Below, in pieces: positions 1-10,436 of a DNA stretch of 64,000 bases. The DNA is from an uncultured Sulfitobacter sp. GTDB taxonomy: Bacteria; Pseudomonadota; Alphaproteobacteria; Rhodobacterales; Rhodobacteraceae. Every line of letters starts with the position of its first letter. The stretch's first letter is position 1. The translations under genes and the position numbers were made by a program. A model generated the notes under the pieces. It saw only the letters and a list, made by a program, of their open reading frames with translations, was not told where the DNA came from and did not search any database. Location of the stretch: positions 1-64,000 of the forward strand of contig CALKXT010000047.1 of assembly GCA_938003685.1 (NCBI GenBank), read 5' to 3'.

Positions 1-1025
1 TGCGCAGACACCTCCAAGATCAGGGTGATTGGCCAAAAGGATTGGTTGTTGATCTCTGGGGTTCCGCCACGATGCGCACAGCAGGCGAAGAAGTTGCCAT
101 GGCGCTGCACCTTGCTGGGCTGGCCCCAAAATGGGACGAAGGATCAGAGCGCGTTTCCGGCTTTGAAATCCTACCACTCACGTTGCTCAACCGCCCACGA
201 ATTGACGTGACTTTGCGGGTATCCGGCCTGTTCCGCGATGTGTTCCCTGGTCTCAGCCAATTGTTTGAAGCAGGGGCCGCCGCCCTTGCGACGCGCGAAG
301 AAGCGCCTGACATGAACCCGTATCTTACCCAAGCCCCCCGCGTGTTCGGCCCTAAACCGGGGCTTTATGGTTTGAATATGGAAAGTGCGCTTACGGATTA
401 TTCCGACGAAGGCCGTGCAGCAGCAGGTGAGGCGTGGCTAAAGGGGTCCGAATGGGCGATCAACGCCCAAGGTGACGCGCAACAAGATCGTGCGGGGCTT
501 GAGGCGCGGCTTCATGGTGCTGATGGGTTTGCCCATATCCAAGACCTTACCGAAACTGACGTTCTTTTGGCCTCTGACTACGCCAGCCACGAGGGTGGTT
601 TTGCCGCTGCCATGGCGCATTTAGGTGCCGCTAAACCTGCGATCTATCACGTGGACAGCACTGTCGTCGGCACACCGCGCGCCCGTACCATGCCCGAAGA
701 AATCGCGCGCGTTGTGCGCGCCCGTGCTGCTAACCCTGATTGGGCCAGCGGTATGATGCGGCATGGTTTCCGGGGTGGTGCAGAAATTGCCGCAACACTT
801 GATAACCTCGCCGCCTTTGCGCATCTGACACGCGACGTGCCGGCACATCTGTTTGATCTGTATTTTGACGCCACATTAGGTCGTGATGATTTGGTCGCCT
901 TTATGGAAGCCGAAAACCCGCAGGCCCTCCAAGAAATGCGCGACCGTTTCGCGTCTTTGCGCGATGCGGGCCTTTGGATCACGCGGCGAAACTCTATCAG
1001 CGCACTCATGGATGCAGCGGAATGA
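1..1025 (+). CDS. cobN: Cobaltochelatase subunit CobN, C-terminal part (5' end outside window)
   Basis: Frame is open from base 3; the sequence (DLWGSATMRTAGEEVAMALHLAG...VSGLFRDVFPG...) is CobN/magnesium-chelatase-H-like; it lies directly upstream of cobG with an ATGA overlap. Confidence 0.93.
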   Translation, partial: RRHLQDQGDWPKGLVVDLWGSATMRTAGEEVAMALHLAGLAPKWDEGSERVSGFEILPLTLLNRPRIDVTLRVSGLFRDVFPGLSQLFEAGAAALATREEAPDMNPYLTQAPRVFGPKPGLYGLNMESALTDYSDEGRAAAGEAWLKGSEWAINAQGDAQQDRAGLEARLHGADGFAHIQDLTETDVLLASDYASHEGGFAAAMAHLGAAKPAIYHVDSTVVGTPRARTMPEEIARVVRARAANPDWASGMMRHGFRGGAEIAATLDNLAAFAHLTRDVPAHLFDLYFDATLGRDDLVAFMEAENPQALQEMRDRFASLRDAGLWITRRNSISALMDAAE

Positions 1026-2152
1026 GTGCCAAACCTCAAATCAAAGGTTGGTGCCCCGGTGCTTTGCGCCCCATGTTGTCGGGTGATGGCTGGGTTGTGC
1101 GGGTGCGTCCCTATGGTGGCAGATTGACAGCCGCACAGGCCGAGGGTTTAGCCACGCTTGCTGCGGCACACGGCAATGGCATGCTTGATTTGTCTTCTCG
1201 TGGCAATCTTCAGATACGCGGTGTCAAAGAGGCAACTCATGCGACGCTTATCGCAGGGTTACGCGCCTTGTCATTGGTCGATGCGGATGCAAACATCGAG
1301 GGTCGTCGCAATATCTTGGTCACACCGTTCTGGCGTGTTGGGGATGAGGCCGAAGTATTGGCTGCACAGCTTACAGAAGCACTTGCGGCATCAGATGCGC
1401 CTGCTTTGCCCGGCAAATTTGGGTTTGCCATCGACACAGGCACCCAGCCTGTCCTGCAACAGGCGTCAGCGGATGTTCGAGTGGAACGAGATGCACAGGG
1501 CAGAATGATCCTTGTGGCTGATGGGTTTGAATTTGGCAAACACGTGACGCCGGAAACAGCAATCAACGAAGCCATCGCGTTGGCAAGCTGGTTTATGAAG
1601 GCGCGCAACGCAGAAACACGTATGGCGCAGGCGTTTCAAAATCACGCCAAACTGCCATCTGATTTTGCAGTGCCGCGTCAACGTCAATCTTATGTTCCGA
1701 AACCCGGACAGACACAGTCTGGTAATTTGGTTGCATTGGCATTTGGGCAAACGACATCTGAAACGCTTGCGTCATTGGTAAAATACGGCAGTCTACGTAT
1801 GACGCCTTGGCGGATGATGATAGTAGAAGACACGCGGCACATCCCACAGGTTGATGGGATCATCACAGACCCCGACGACCCACTGTTGCGCGTCGTTGCT
1901 TGCACAGGCGCGCCCGGATGTACCCAAGCGCGGGGAAGTACCCGCGATATTGCAGCCCTGCTTGCCCCTCATGTGGCACTCGATCAAATGCTGCATGTCT
2001 CTGGTTGCACCAAAGGTTGCGCACATCCCGGTTCTGCCCCGTTAACAATTGTTGCGACCAAATCAGGATATGACCTGATCCGAAATGGTTCAACGGGCGA
2101 CGCCCCTGACCAAATAAACCTAACCCCTGACACTCTAATCAAGGCGACCTGA
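1022..2152 (+). CDS. cobG: Precorrin-3B synthase CobG
   Basis: Nitrite/sulfite-reductase-like fold with Fe-S cysteines (CTGAPGCTQ...SGCTKGCAHPG). Start taken as the ATG at 1022 overlapping the cobN stop; the track ORF is extended upstream. Confidence 0.9.
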   Translation: MSAKPQIKGWCPGALRPMLSGDGWVVRVRPYGGRLTAAQAEGLATLAAAHGNGMLDLSSRGNLQIRGVKEATHATLIAGLRALSLVDADANIEGRRNILVTPFWRVGDEAEVLAAQLTEALAASDAPALPGKFGFAIDTGTQPVLQQASADVRVERDAQGRMILVADGFEFGKHVTPETAINEAIALASWFMKARNAETRMAQAFQNHAKLPSDFAVPRQRQSYVPKPGQTQSGNLVALAFGQTTSETLASLVKYGSLRMTPWRMMIVEDTRHIPQVDGIITDPDDPLLRVVACTGAPGCTQARGSTRDIAALLAPHVALDQMLHVSGCTKGCAHPGSAPLTIVATKSGYDLIRNGSTGDAPDQINLTPDTLIKAT

Positions 2153-2781
2153 TGCCACACACCTATATCACCGACGGCGCTGAGATTTATCGCCAATCCT
2201 TTGCCACCATCCGCTCCGAGGCCGCGCTAGGCCGTTTCACGCCTGAAGAAGAAATCGTGGCGGTACGCATGATCCATGCTGCTGGCATGGTGGGTCTTGA
2301 AGAACATGTGCGGTTTTCTGATGGCATGGCCATTGCAGCGCGCGCCGCACTTGAGGATGGTGCGCCGATCCTGTGCGACGCCTATATGGTCAGCGAGGGC
2401 ATCACCCGCAAACGCCTGCCAAAGCAGAACGAAGTGATTTGCACGCTGCGTGACCCAAAGGTGCCTGAGATGGCAAAGGACATGGCAAACACCCGATCTG
2501 CGGCAGCGCTTGAGCTATGGCGTCCGCACTTTGCCGGGGCGGTGGTCGCGATTGGCAATGCGCCCACTGCATTGTTTCACCTGTTGAACATGCTCAAAGA
2601 CCCTGAGTGCCCGCGCCCTGCCGCGATCATCGGATGCCCCGTTGGGTTCATCGGTGCGGCGGAATCCAAAGACGCATTGATGCAAGACTTGCCAGTGCCG
2701 TCCATGATCGTACAAGGACGTCTGGGCGGATCTGCGATCACGGTCGCAGCCATCAACGCGCTTGCCAGCAGAGTGGAATAA
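2152..2781 (+). CDS. cobH: Precorrin-8X methylmutase
   Basis: Typical CobH/CbiC sequence (MIHAAGMVGLEEHVRFS...PTALFHLL...GCPVGFIGAAESK); operon context. Confidence 0.95.
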   Translation: MPHTYITDGAEIYRQSFATIRSEAALGRFTPEEEIVAVRMIHAAGMVGLEEHVRFSDGMAIAARAALEDGAPILCDAYMVSEGITRKRLPKQNEVICTLRDPKVPEMAKDMANTRSAAALELWRPHFAGAVVAIGNAPTALFHLLNMLKDPECPRPAAIIGCPVGFIGAAESKDALMQDLPVPSMIVQGRLGGSAITVAAINALASRVE

Positions 2782-2784
2782 ACG

Positions 2785-3516
2785 ATGGGTAAAGTTATTT
2801 GTGCAGGCCTAGGGCCAGGTGATCCCGAACTGATGTCGGTAAAGTCTGATCGGATGATCCGCGGTGCCAAGCACCTTGCGTATTTCCGCAAGAAAGGCCG
2901 TGCCGGGCAGGCCCGCACCATCGTCAAGGACATGTTGCGCGATGATGTGATCGAATACCCAATGGAATACCCGGTCACCACTGAACTGCACTTTAGCTCG
3001 GATGAATACAAACAGCTGATGATCGACTTTTACGCTGAATGGGCGGACAAGCTGGACACTTTGGCGCGCGACCACGATGTTGTCGTTCTTTGCGAAGGCG
3101 ACCCATTTTTCTATGGTTCGTTCATGCATCTGCACACTCGCTTGCAAGGGCGCGCCGAGGTCGAGGTGCTACCGGCGATTCCGGGTATGGTTGGCTGTTG
3201 GAACGCACTGGATACACCCTTCACATGGGGTGACGATGTGATGACGGTTCTGATGGCTACGCTGCCAGAAGACGATCTGGTCAGCCACATGTCCCGCGCC
3301 GATGCGCTGGTCATAATGAAAACTGGACGTAACCTTCCAACTGTGCGCCGTGCGTTGGCCGCCACTGGCCGTTTGGACGATGCGTGGTTGGTTGAAAAAG
3401 GCACGATGCCGGGCCAACGTGTCGCGAAACTGGTTGATGTTGATGATGCGGACTGCCCGTACTTTGCAATTGTTCTGGTACATGGTCAGGGCCGCAGACC
3501 AGAGGCCGCAGAATGA
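2785..3516 (+). CDS. cobI: Precorrin-2 C(20)-methyltransferase
   Basis: Tetrapyrrole methylase motifs (AGLGPGDPELMSVK, CEGDPFFYGSFM, IPGMVG). Confidence 0.94.
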   Translation: MGKVICAGLGPGDPELMSVKSDRMIRGAKHLAYFRKKGRAGQARTIVKDMLRDDVIEYPMEYPVTTELHFSSDEYKQLMIDFYAEWADKLDTLARDHDVVVLCEGDPFFYGSFMHLHTRLQGRAEVEVLPAIPGMVGCWNALDTPFTWGDDVMTVLMATLPEDDLVSHMSRADALVIMKTGRNLPTVRRALAATGRLDDAWLVEKGTMPGQRVAKLVDVDDADCPYFAIVLVHGQGRRPEAAE

Positions 3517-4247
3517 CAGGTTGGATTGCCATAGCAGGCCTAGGGCCGGGACGTGAGGACCTAGTCACACCAGAAGTTAACGCAGCGTTGGCACAAGCCA
3601 CGGACGTTATCGGTTATATCCCCTACGTTGCGCGCGTCGCTCCACGTGCTGGGTTGAACCTACACCCGACAGACAACCGTGTTGAGATCGACCGCGCACT
3701 GCATGCGCTACAACTGGCCGCGTCTGGCGCACGGGTTGTTGTGGTGTCATCTGGTGATCCGGGTGTGTTTGCAATGGCGTCGGCTGTGTTTGAAGCTGTT
3801 GAAAACAATCCTGAATACATCCAAACAGATATTCGTGTGCTGCCGGGCATTACCGCCATGCTGGCCGCCGCCGCCGCCGCTGGTGCGCCTTTGGGGCATG
3901 ATTTCTGCGCGATCAACCTTAGTGACAACCTCAAACCGTGGGCGATTGTTGAACGACGTTTACGTCTGGCTGCACAGGCTGACTTTGCGATGGCGTTTTA
4001 TAATCCACGTTCAAAATCGCGTCCCCATCAGTTCACTGAATGCCTGAACATCCTGCGTGAGGAATGTGGCTCAGATCGCCTGATCACTTTCGCTCGTGCG
4101 GTAAGCACCCCAGAGCAGGCCATCAATACTGTCACCTTGGGTGACGCGACACCGGAAATGGCAGATATGCGAACGGTCGTATTGGTGGGTAATTCAGCGA
4201 CGAAATACGTTGGGCGATACGTCTATACACCGCGGTCCGCACTGTGA
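3513..4247 (+). CDS. cobJ: Precorrin-3B C(17)-methyltransferase
   Basis: Tetrapyrrole methylase motifs (AGLGPGREDLVTPEV, SSGDPGVFAMA, LPGITAMLAAAA, FYNPRSKSRP). Confidence 0.94.
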   Translation: MTGWIAIAGLGPGREDLVTPEVNAALAQATDVIGYIPYVARVAPRAGLNLHPTDNRVEIDRALHALQLAASGARVVVVSSGDPGVFAMASAVFEAVENNPEYIQTDIRVLPGITAMLAAAAAAGAPLGHDFCAINLSDNLKPWAIVERRLRLAAQADFAMAFYNPRSKSRPHQFTECLNILREECGSDRLITFARAVSTPEQAINTVTLGDATPEMADMRTVVLVGNSATKYVGRYVYTPRSAL

Positions 4248-4969
4248 TTCAGCCACGCCATCACTTCGGCCACGTCTTTGGCGATGTTGTTCCCGGGCAA
4301 GGGCGGTCGATCTGCCATGATCACAGGCAGACCCAACATGCGCGCGGCGTCCAGCTTTGCTTGCGCGCCAATACCGCCCGCGTTCTTGGCAACGACATGC
4401 GTGATGGCATGTTCTTGCATCATTGTTTTGTCGTCTTGGGTGGTAAATGGTCCCCGCGCCAACAGAACCGTGGTGCTTGGCAACGGCAGCGTTGCGTCAG
4501 GCGCATCGACCAATCGCAAAACATAATGATGCTGCGGCTTGGCTGCAAACAAACCAATCTGCTGTTTTCCAATCGCGAGAAACACGCGGGCGGGCGCGTC
4601 GGGCAAAGTGGCAGGGATATCTTCTATGCGTGGCACCAGCGTCCAGTTGTCACCGTTTTGCGCAGCCCACGGCGGGCGCTCCAACCGGATCAGCGGCAGC
4701 GCCAATTTGCGGCATGCTTGATGCGCATTTGCGCTCATCCCGGCGGCAAAAGGGTGGGTGGCATCGATTACATGGGTGATGTTTGTGTCGCACAGGTATG
4801 CGATCAATCCAGTTACGCCACCAAACCCACCAATGCGCGTTGTCAACGGTTGGGAAACAGGCGAATTCGTACGTCCCGCATAGGAATAGACGGCATCAAT
4901 GCCAGCTTCGACCAGCGCTTTGGCCATCTGGCCCGCTTCGGTTGTGCCACCCAACAAAAGGACGCGCAT
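4223..4969 (-). CDS. cobK: Precorrin-6A reductase
   Basis: MRVLLLGGTTEAGQMAKAL...IDATHPFAAGMSANA...AKNAGG matches the CobK/CbiJ family. True start is the ATG whose complement ends at 4969; the track ORF is N-terminally over-extended. Confidence 0.92.
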   Translation of the reverse strand: MRVLLLGGTTEAGQMAKALVEAGIDAVYSYAGRTNSPVSQPLTTRIGGFGGVTGLIAYLCDTNITHVIDATHPFAAGMSANAHQACRKLALPLIRLERPPWAAQNGDNWTLVPRIEDIPATLPDAPARVFLAIGKQQIGLFAAKPQHHYVLRLVDAPDATLPLPSTTVLLARGPFTTQDDKTMMQEHAITHVVAKNAGGIGAQAKLDAARMLGLPVIMADRPPLPGNNIAKDVAEVMAWLNHSADRGV

Positions 4970-6152
4970 GATGGGTGATCCTTGGCTTAGTATCATCGGA
5001 ATGGCTGACGATAGCGCGGCAAACCTGCCCTCTGCAAGCCGTGCCGCACTAGATGCGGCAGACGTGATATTCGGCGGACCGCGCCATCTGGAACTGGCGG
5101 GTGCAGGCGCGCGCGGACATCCGTGGCCCATCCCATTTTCAATTGACCCGGTATTGGTGCAACGTGGCAAAAGGGTTGCGGTACTGGCCTCTGGTGATCC
5201 ATTTTGGTTTGGCGCGGGTGGCAGCTTGTCAGCGCATCTTGATCCCAGCGACTGGCAAGTATTTCCAGCCCCCTCTACATTTTCAATCATCGCAGGTCAT
5301 TTGGGTTGGCGGTTGGAAGAGATCACATGCCACGGCCTGCACGCAGCGCCATTTGCGCGCCTGCGTGGTGTATTGGCACCGGGCAAGCGCCTGATTTGTC
5401 TGGTACGCGATGGCGATGCGCCCCGCTTATTGGCGAACTGGCTGACCAATCAAGGGGCGGGCGAAGCCAATTTATGGATATGTGAGCGCATGGGCGGTAC
5501 TTCGCAACGTGTACGAACAAGCACCGCCGCCGCGTTTGACTTAGATGATGTCGCCGCACCGGTTGCGGTGGCCGTTCAACTGCCCATGGGTGTTGGCCTG
5601 TCGCGCGCATCTGGTTTGCCGGATGATAGCTTTGCCCACGATGGGCAGATCACCAAGCGACCTGTGCGTGCGCTGACCCTATCTGCGCTTGCGCCAAAAT
5701 CGGATGAACTCTTGTGGGATATTGGCGCTGGATCAGGCTCAATCTCGGTGGAATGGTGTCTGGCCGGTGGACGTGCGGTTGCGTTTGAACAACATGAAAC
5801 GCGCGTTGCAAACATCACGCAAAACATCAATGATTTTGGTATTGAGTATCGGATGAACGTCATCCACGGCGATGCGGGCACTGGCCTGCGCGATCAACAA
5901 TTGCCAGATGCCGTATTCATTGGCGGTGGTGGCAACGCGGCTTTGTTCGAACAATTGTTTGAATTGCTGCCCAAGGGAACCCGCATCGTGGCGAATGGCG
6001 TGACGTTGGAAACCGAAAGCCTGCTTGCTGGCCTTCACGCCGACAAAGGCGGTGACCTGTTGCGCATCGAACTGGCCCAAGCGGCACCATTAGGTCGGAT
6101 GCGGGGCTGGCAATCGGCCCGCCCTGTTGTGCAGTGGAGCGTTACACTGTGA
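4968..6152 (+). CDS. cobL: Precorrin-6Y C(5,15)-methyltransferase (decarboxylating)
   Basis: Methylase domain (SIIGMADDSA, ASGDPFWFG) plus CbiT-like domain (LWDIGAGSGSISVEW). Start is the ATG at 4968 or 4971. Confidence 0.92.
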   Translation: MMGDPWLSIIGMADDSAANLPSASRAALDAADVIFGGPRHLELAGAGARGHPWPIPFSIDPVLVQRGKRVAVLASGDPFWFGAGGSLSAHLDPSDWQVFPAPSTFSIIAGHLGWRLEEITCHGLHAAPFARLRGVLAPGKRLICLVRDGDAPRLLANWLTNQGAGEANLWICERMGGTSQRVRTSTAAAFDLDDVAAPVAVAVQLPMGVGLSRASGLPDDSFAHDGQITKRPVRALTLSALAPKSDELLWDIGAGSGSISVEWCLAGGRAVAFEQHETRVANITQNINDFGIEYRMNVIHGDAGTGLRDQQLPDAVFIGGGGNAALFEQLFELLPKGTRIVANGVTLETESLLAGLHADKGGDLLRIELAQAAPLGRMRGWQSARPVVQWSVTL

Positions 6153-6517
6153 GATTTGTAGGCATCGGATTTCGCAGCGCGGCGGACTTGTCCAGCTTGC
6201 AAGACGCCCTGCAACAGGCACTTGTACAAGCAGGCGGTGGCGGCGTGGATGCGCTGGTCACAGAAGCGGCCAAAGCCCGTGAAAAAGTGTTCCGCGAATT
6301 GGCGCAGGTGATGGGTGTGCCGGGAATGGGCGTCACGCAAACAGATATTGCTCAGATGATCACACCGACACAATCGGTGCGCATCCAAGATAAATTTGGC
6401 ACTGGATCATTGGCCGAAGCTGCCGCATTGGTGGCAGCAGGCCCCGGTGCGCGATTGCTTGCAGAACGGGTGATCTCAAGCGATGGTATGGCCACTGCGG
6501 CCATTGCAGAGAATTAA
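6149..6517 (+). CDS. cobE: CobE/CbiG C-terminal-like cobalamin biosynthesis protein
   Basis: Small protein ([14 protein letters not shown]...[11 protein letters not shown]...) between cobL and cobM, like the CobE/GbiG domain; GTG start overlaps the cobL stop (alternative GTG at 6134). Confidence 0.82.
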   Translation: MRFVGIGFRSAADLSSLQDALQQALVQAGGGGVDALVTEAAKAREKVFRELAQVMGVPGMGVTQTDIAQMITPTQSVRIQDKFGTGSLAEAAALVAAGPGARLLAERVISSDGMATAAIAEN

Positions 6518-6530
6518 GGGGAACGACGGC

Positions 6531-7316
6531 GTGACAGTACATTTTATCGGCGCGGGGCCGGGTGCGCCCGACCTTATTACATTGCGTGGGCGTGACCTGA
6601 TCGCGGCCTGTCCCGTATGTCTTTATGCAGGATCGCTGGTTCCCGAAGCCTTGCTGGCGCATTGCCCCAAAGACGCAGAAGTTGTGAATACAGCACGCAT
6701 GTCGCTGGATGAAATCATGGACGTTATCGCCAAAGCAGATGCGGCGGGCCATGATATCGCGCGTTTGCATTCTGGTGACCTATCGGTCTGGTCTGCGATG
6801 GGTGAACAACTGCGCCGTTTGCGGGGTTTGGGCATCGCTTATGACGTGACGCCGGGTGTGCCGTCATTTGCTGCTGCTGCCGCTGAACTTGGGGCTGAAC
6901 TGACCCTGCCGGGTGTTGTGCAATCGGTGATCCTGACGCGGACATCAGGCCGCGCCACGGCGATGCCCGATGGTGAAATGCTTGAAAATTTTGCCAAGAC
7001 TGGTGCGACATTGGCGATCCATTTGTCCGTGCATGTGTTGGATAAGGTGATTAATGAACTGACCCCACACTACGGTGCTGACTGCCCCGTTGCCGTTGTG
7101 TGGCGTGCCAGTTGGCCAGATCAGCGCATCGTCAAAGCGACGTTGGCAACCTTACAAACAGCCATTGGCGCAGAAATGGAGCGTACGGCGCTGATCCTTG
7201 TTGGTCACGCCCTAGGATCAGAAGATTTTGGCGAAAGCCGCCTGTATGCAGGGGATTATGATCGTCGATTCAGACCTGTTGGCACAGACCCCAGATTTCC
7301 GGAGACCGCAGAATGA
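6531..7316 (+). CDS. cobM: Precorrin-4 C(11)-methyltransferase
   Basis: [37 protein letters not shown] and [13 protein letters not shown] motifs; GTG start at 6531 is likely. Confidence 0.93.
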   Translation: MTVHFIGAGPGAPDLITLRGRDLIAACPVCLYAGSLVPEALLAHCPKDAEVVNTARMSLDEIMDVIAKADAAGHDIARLHSGDLSVWSAMGEQLRRLRGLGIAYDVTPGVPSFAAAAAELGAELTLPGVVQSVILTRTSGRATAMPDGEMLENFAKTGATLAIHLSVHVLDKVINELTPHYGADCPVAVVWRASWPDQRIVKATLATLQTAIGAEMERTALILVGHALGSEDFGESRLYAGDYDRRFRPVGTDPRFPETAE

Positions 7317-8638
7317 TCCCCCCCGGCCTTCTCATTTCCGCACCCGCATCTGGCACTGGCAAAACTACGTTGATGCTGGGCCTTCTGGCGGCGCTCAAAG
7401 AACAGGGTGTGAATGTCCAGCCATTCAAAAGCGGCCCAGATTATATTGATCCCGCGTTTCATACCGCTGCATCAGGGCGTGCGTCATTCAACCTTGATAG
7501 CTGGTCGATGGACCGTGCCCGCATTGATGGTCTTGTGGGAAATGCCATGGGCGCTGATCTGATCCTCGCAGAGGGGTCGATGGGCCTGTTTGACGGTGTC
7601 GCAATACCGGGTGCCTGCGGGAATGGTGCAAGTGCGGATGTGTCGGCAATGATGGGCTGGCCCGTTGTTTTGGTGCTGGATGTGTCTGGTGCGGCCCAAT
7701 CGGTTGCAGCCACGGCGCTGGGTTTCAAGACGATGCGCCCAGATGTGAAATTAGCTGGTGTCGTATTGAACCGCGTTGCATCACCGCGTCACGAGGCGCT
7801 GGTACGTGTCGGGATGGCAAATGTGGGAATCCCTGTCCTAGGGTCGCTACCGCGCAGAACGACAATTGAGATGCCTGAACGCCATCTCGGATTGGTGCAG
7901 GCGGGTGAACAGGAAAACCTACCGCAGCTTTTGGCAGAGGCTGCTGCATTTGTGTCCGAGCATGTAGACATCGCGGCACTTCGCGCAGCGGCAACTGGGA
8001 TCATAAGTGATGCACCACCCCCAGCAAAAATACCGGCACCCGGCGGACGTATCGCACTGGCCCAAGACAATGCTTTCGCTTTTGTTTATCCGCACCTTTT
8101 GGCCGGGTGGCGCGCAGCGGGCGCGGAAATCATACCGTTCTCACCGCTAGCCGATGAAGCTCCAGACATGAGTGCGGATGTGTGTTGGCTCCCGGGTGGC
8201 TATCCTGAATTACACGCTGGGAAATTGGCTGCGGCGGTTAACTTCCGCACTGGGTTACAGGCTTTTGCGCAGACCAAACCAGTGCATGGTGAATGTGGTG
8301 GCTACATGGCGATGGGTGCGGGTATCATCGACAAAGAAGGCACGCGGCATGAAATGGCAGGGCTATTGGGGCTTGAGACGTCTTTTGCCAAACGCAAAAT
8401 GCACCTTGGGTATCGCAAAGCAGACCTGAACGCTGCGATCCCCGGTCATAACGCGCGCGCGCGCCTGCGGGGCCACGAATTTCATTACGCCAGCATCTTG
8501 GCAGAACCTGACGCGCCTTTGGCACATATCACCGACAGCAATGATCTGGATGTGCCCGAAACCGGATCGGTGCGCATATTCGACGGCGGTGGACGTGCCA
8601 CGGGGACGTTTTTTCACATGATAGCCGAGGCACCATGA
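7313..8638 (+). CDS. cobB: Cobyrinate a,c-diamide synthase
   Basis: P-loop ([17 protein letters not shown]), [10 protein letters not shown], and GATase domain ([11 protein letters not shown]). Confidence 0.94.
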   Translation: MIPPGLLISAPASGTGKTTLMLGLLAALKEQGVNVQPFKSGPDYIDPAFHTAASGRASFNLDSWSMDRARIDGLVGNAMGADLILAEGSMGLFDGVAIPGACGNGASADVSAMMGWPVVLVLDVSGAAQSVAATALGFKTMRPDVKLAGVVLNRVASPRHEALVRVGMANVGIPVLGSLPRRTTIEMPERHLGLVQAGEQENLPQLLAEAAAFVSEHVDIAALRAAATGIISDAPPPAKIPAPGGRIALAQDNAFAFVYPHLLAGWRAAGAEIIPFSPLADEAPDMSADVCWLPGGYPELHAGKLAAAVNFRTGLQAFAQTKPVHGECGGYMAMGAGIIDKEGTRHEMAGLLGLETSFAKRKMHLGYRKADLNAAIPGHNARARLRGHEFHYASILAEPDAPLAHITDSNDLDVPETGSVRIFDGGGRATGTFFHMIAEAP

Positions 8639-9360
8639 GTGGCTTTGTCTCCTTTGTTTCATCTGGTCCAGGTGATCCGGAACTGTTGACGGTCAAGGCT
8701 GTGGATCGATTGCAGAATGCCGAGGTTGTACTGTTTGATGATCTAAGTTCAGGACCGATATTGGAACATGCCAAACCGGATGCTGACCTGATTGGCGTGG
8801 GTAAACGGGCAGGGCGCGCGTCCCCCAAACAAGATCACGTCAGCCGAGTGTTGGTTGAACACGCCCAAGCAGGCCTGCGCGTTGTGCGGTTGAAATCTGG
8901 CGACAGCGGCATGTTCGGGCGGTTGGAAGAAGAGATCGTAGCCCTGCAAGCAGCAGGTATCTCGTTTGAGATTATTCCCGGTGTGACGTCGGCCTCTGCG
9001 GCGGCGGCAACGGCGGGTATTCCTTTAACGCGCCGCCTTACTGCGCGACGTGTGCAGTTTATCACAGGTGCGGATGTCACAGGTGACCTGCCCGTTGATG
9101 TGAATATGGCCGCCTTGGCCGACCCGATGGCAACCACTGTTGTCTATATGGGCAAGCGCACGTTTGCGGGCTTGGCTGCGCGTTTGATCGAACATGGGTT
9201 GCCCGGCGATACACCTGCGATGCTGGCCGAGGCGGTGTCGACCCCAGCAGAAAAAGTGCAGCGGTTCACCATTGCCACGCTTGCCACACATCTGGAAACA
9301 ACCACCAGCACCACGCCTGCCTTGATCTTTTATGGCCCCTTGGCGGAGCTTGACGGGTGA
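8635..9360 (+). CDS. cobA: Uroporphyrinogen-III C-methyltransferase (SUMT)
   Basis: SSGPGDPELLTVKAVDRLQNAEVVLFDDL, RLKSGDSGMFGRLEEEI, VTSASAAAATAGIPLTRR. Confidence 0.93.
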   Translation: MSGFVSFVSSGPGDPELLTVKAVDRLQNAEVVLFDDLSSGPILEHAKPDADLIGVGKRAGRASPKQDHVSRVLVEHAQAGLRVVRLKSGDSGMFGRLEEEIVALQAAGISFEIIPGVTSASAAAATAGIPLTRRLTARRVQFITGADVTGDLPVDVNMAALADPMATTVVYMGKRTFAGLAARLIEHGLPGDTPAMLAEAVSTPAEKVQRFTIATLATHLETTTSTTPALIFYGPLAELDG

Positions 9361-9659
9361 AGGTATTTGTTTGCGCGACCTGCACAGTGGACGGTGGTTT
9401 TGTCGATGTGATGCGCGACGGACTACCTAACCTAAACGTCATCAGTGTCGACTGCATGTCGGGTTGCACCCGCGCGCAAACAGTGGCGTTTCGCAGCCCC
9501 GGCAAAGTGGCGTATTTGTTTGGTGATATCACAGCAGATGATATGGTCGATTTGCAAAATTTCGCGCAGCTTTATCAGGCATCACAGGACGGCACCTTTG
9601 CGGATGCCCGCGTGCTGGGCAATTTGCGGACCAAAGCCATCGCACGGATACCGGGATGA
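9357..9659 (+). CDS. DUF1636-like small cysteine-containing (possible Fe-S/metal-binding) protein
   Basis: 100 aa with CATC and CMSGC motifs; GTG start overlaps the cobA stop and its own end overlaps cobF, so it sits inside the cob operon. Confidence 0.75.
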   Translation: MKVFVCATCTVDGGFVDVMRDGLPNLNVISVDCMSGCTRAQTVAFRSPGKVAYLFGDITADDMVDLQNFAQLYQASQDGTFADARVLGNLRTKAIARIPG

Positions 9660-10405
9660 ATATGCACCTCACTTTGATCGGCATCGGCACTGGCAACCCA
9701 GAGCACCTGACCCTGCAAGCGATCCGCGCGATCAATGAGCAGGATTTGATCCTGATCCCACACAAAGGCGAAGGAAAGGCTGACCTCGCTGAACTGCGCC
9801 GGGCGATTTGTGACGAAGTACTGACCAACACTGCCACAAAGATTGTGGAGTTTGATCTGCCGGTCCGGGATGAAAACACGGCTGACTATCGCAAGCGCGT
9901 TGATGATTGGCACGATGCGATTGCACTGACATGGCGGTCTGCGATGGCAGCCAACCCCGGCGCTAAAAAAGTCGCATTGCTGGTTTGGGGTGATCCATCG
10001 CTTTATGACAGCACTCTACGCATCGCCGCTCGGCTTGACCCGGCACCTACGCTTGACGTCATCCCCGGCATCACTTCACTGCACGCGCTAACAGCCGCCC
10101 ATGCGATCCCTGTGAACGATATCGGCGCACCGTTTCTCGTGACCACCGGACGGCGGTTGCGAGATGAAGGGTGGCCCGCAGGTGTGGATACTGTTGTGGT
10201 CATGCTGGACGGGGCCTGTGCGTTTCAATCTTTGCCATCTGAAAATTTGCATATCTGGTGGGGCGGATATGTAGGCATGAAAGAACAGATTATCTGCGAA
10301 GGGCCTGTTGCGGATGTTGGTGAGAAGATCGTAGCGATGCGGGCCGAAGCACGTGCGCATCATGGTTGGATCATGGATATCTATATTTTGCGCAAACTAC
10401 CCTGA
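9656..10405 (+). CDS. cobF: Precorrin-6A synthase (deacetylating)
   Basis: Methylase with IGIGTGNPEHLTLQAIRAI...VWGDPSLYDSTLRI...VIPGITSLHALTAAHAIPVN. Confidence 0.93.
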   Translation: MNMHLTLIGIGTGNPEHLTLQAIRAINEQDLILIPHKGEGKADLAELRRAICDEVLTNTATKIVEFDLPVRDENTADYRKRVDDWHDAIALTWRSAMAANPGAKKVALLVWGDPSLYDSTLRIAARLDPAPTLDVIPGITSLHALTAAHAIPVNDIGAPFLVTTGRRLRDEGWPAGVDTVVVMLDGACAFQSLPSENLHIWWGGYVGMKEQIICEGPVADVGEKIVAMRAEARAHHGWIMDIYILRKLP

Positions 10406-10436
10406 AGGGACGCGCACACATCGCCCACCCTCAATC

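Noticed and set aside
1-60. Cobalamin riboswitch for the cob operon
   Set aside because: The window begins inside cobN, so the operon leader is not present; no B12-box was seen in the intergenic gaps of the window.
4244-4978. 244-aa plus-strand ORF
   Set aside because: It is antisense to cobK, has low-complexity Arg/Gln-rich composition and no recognisable family; a shadow ORF.
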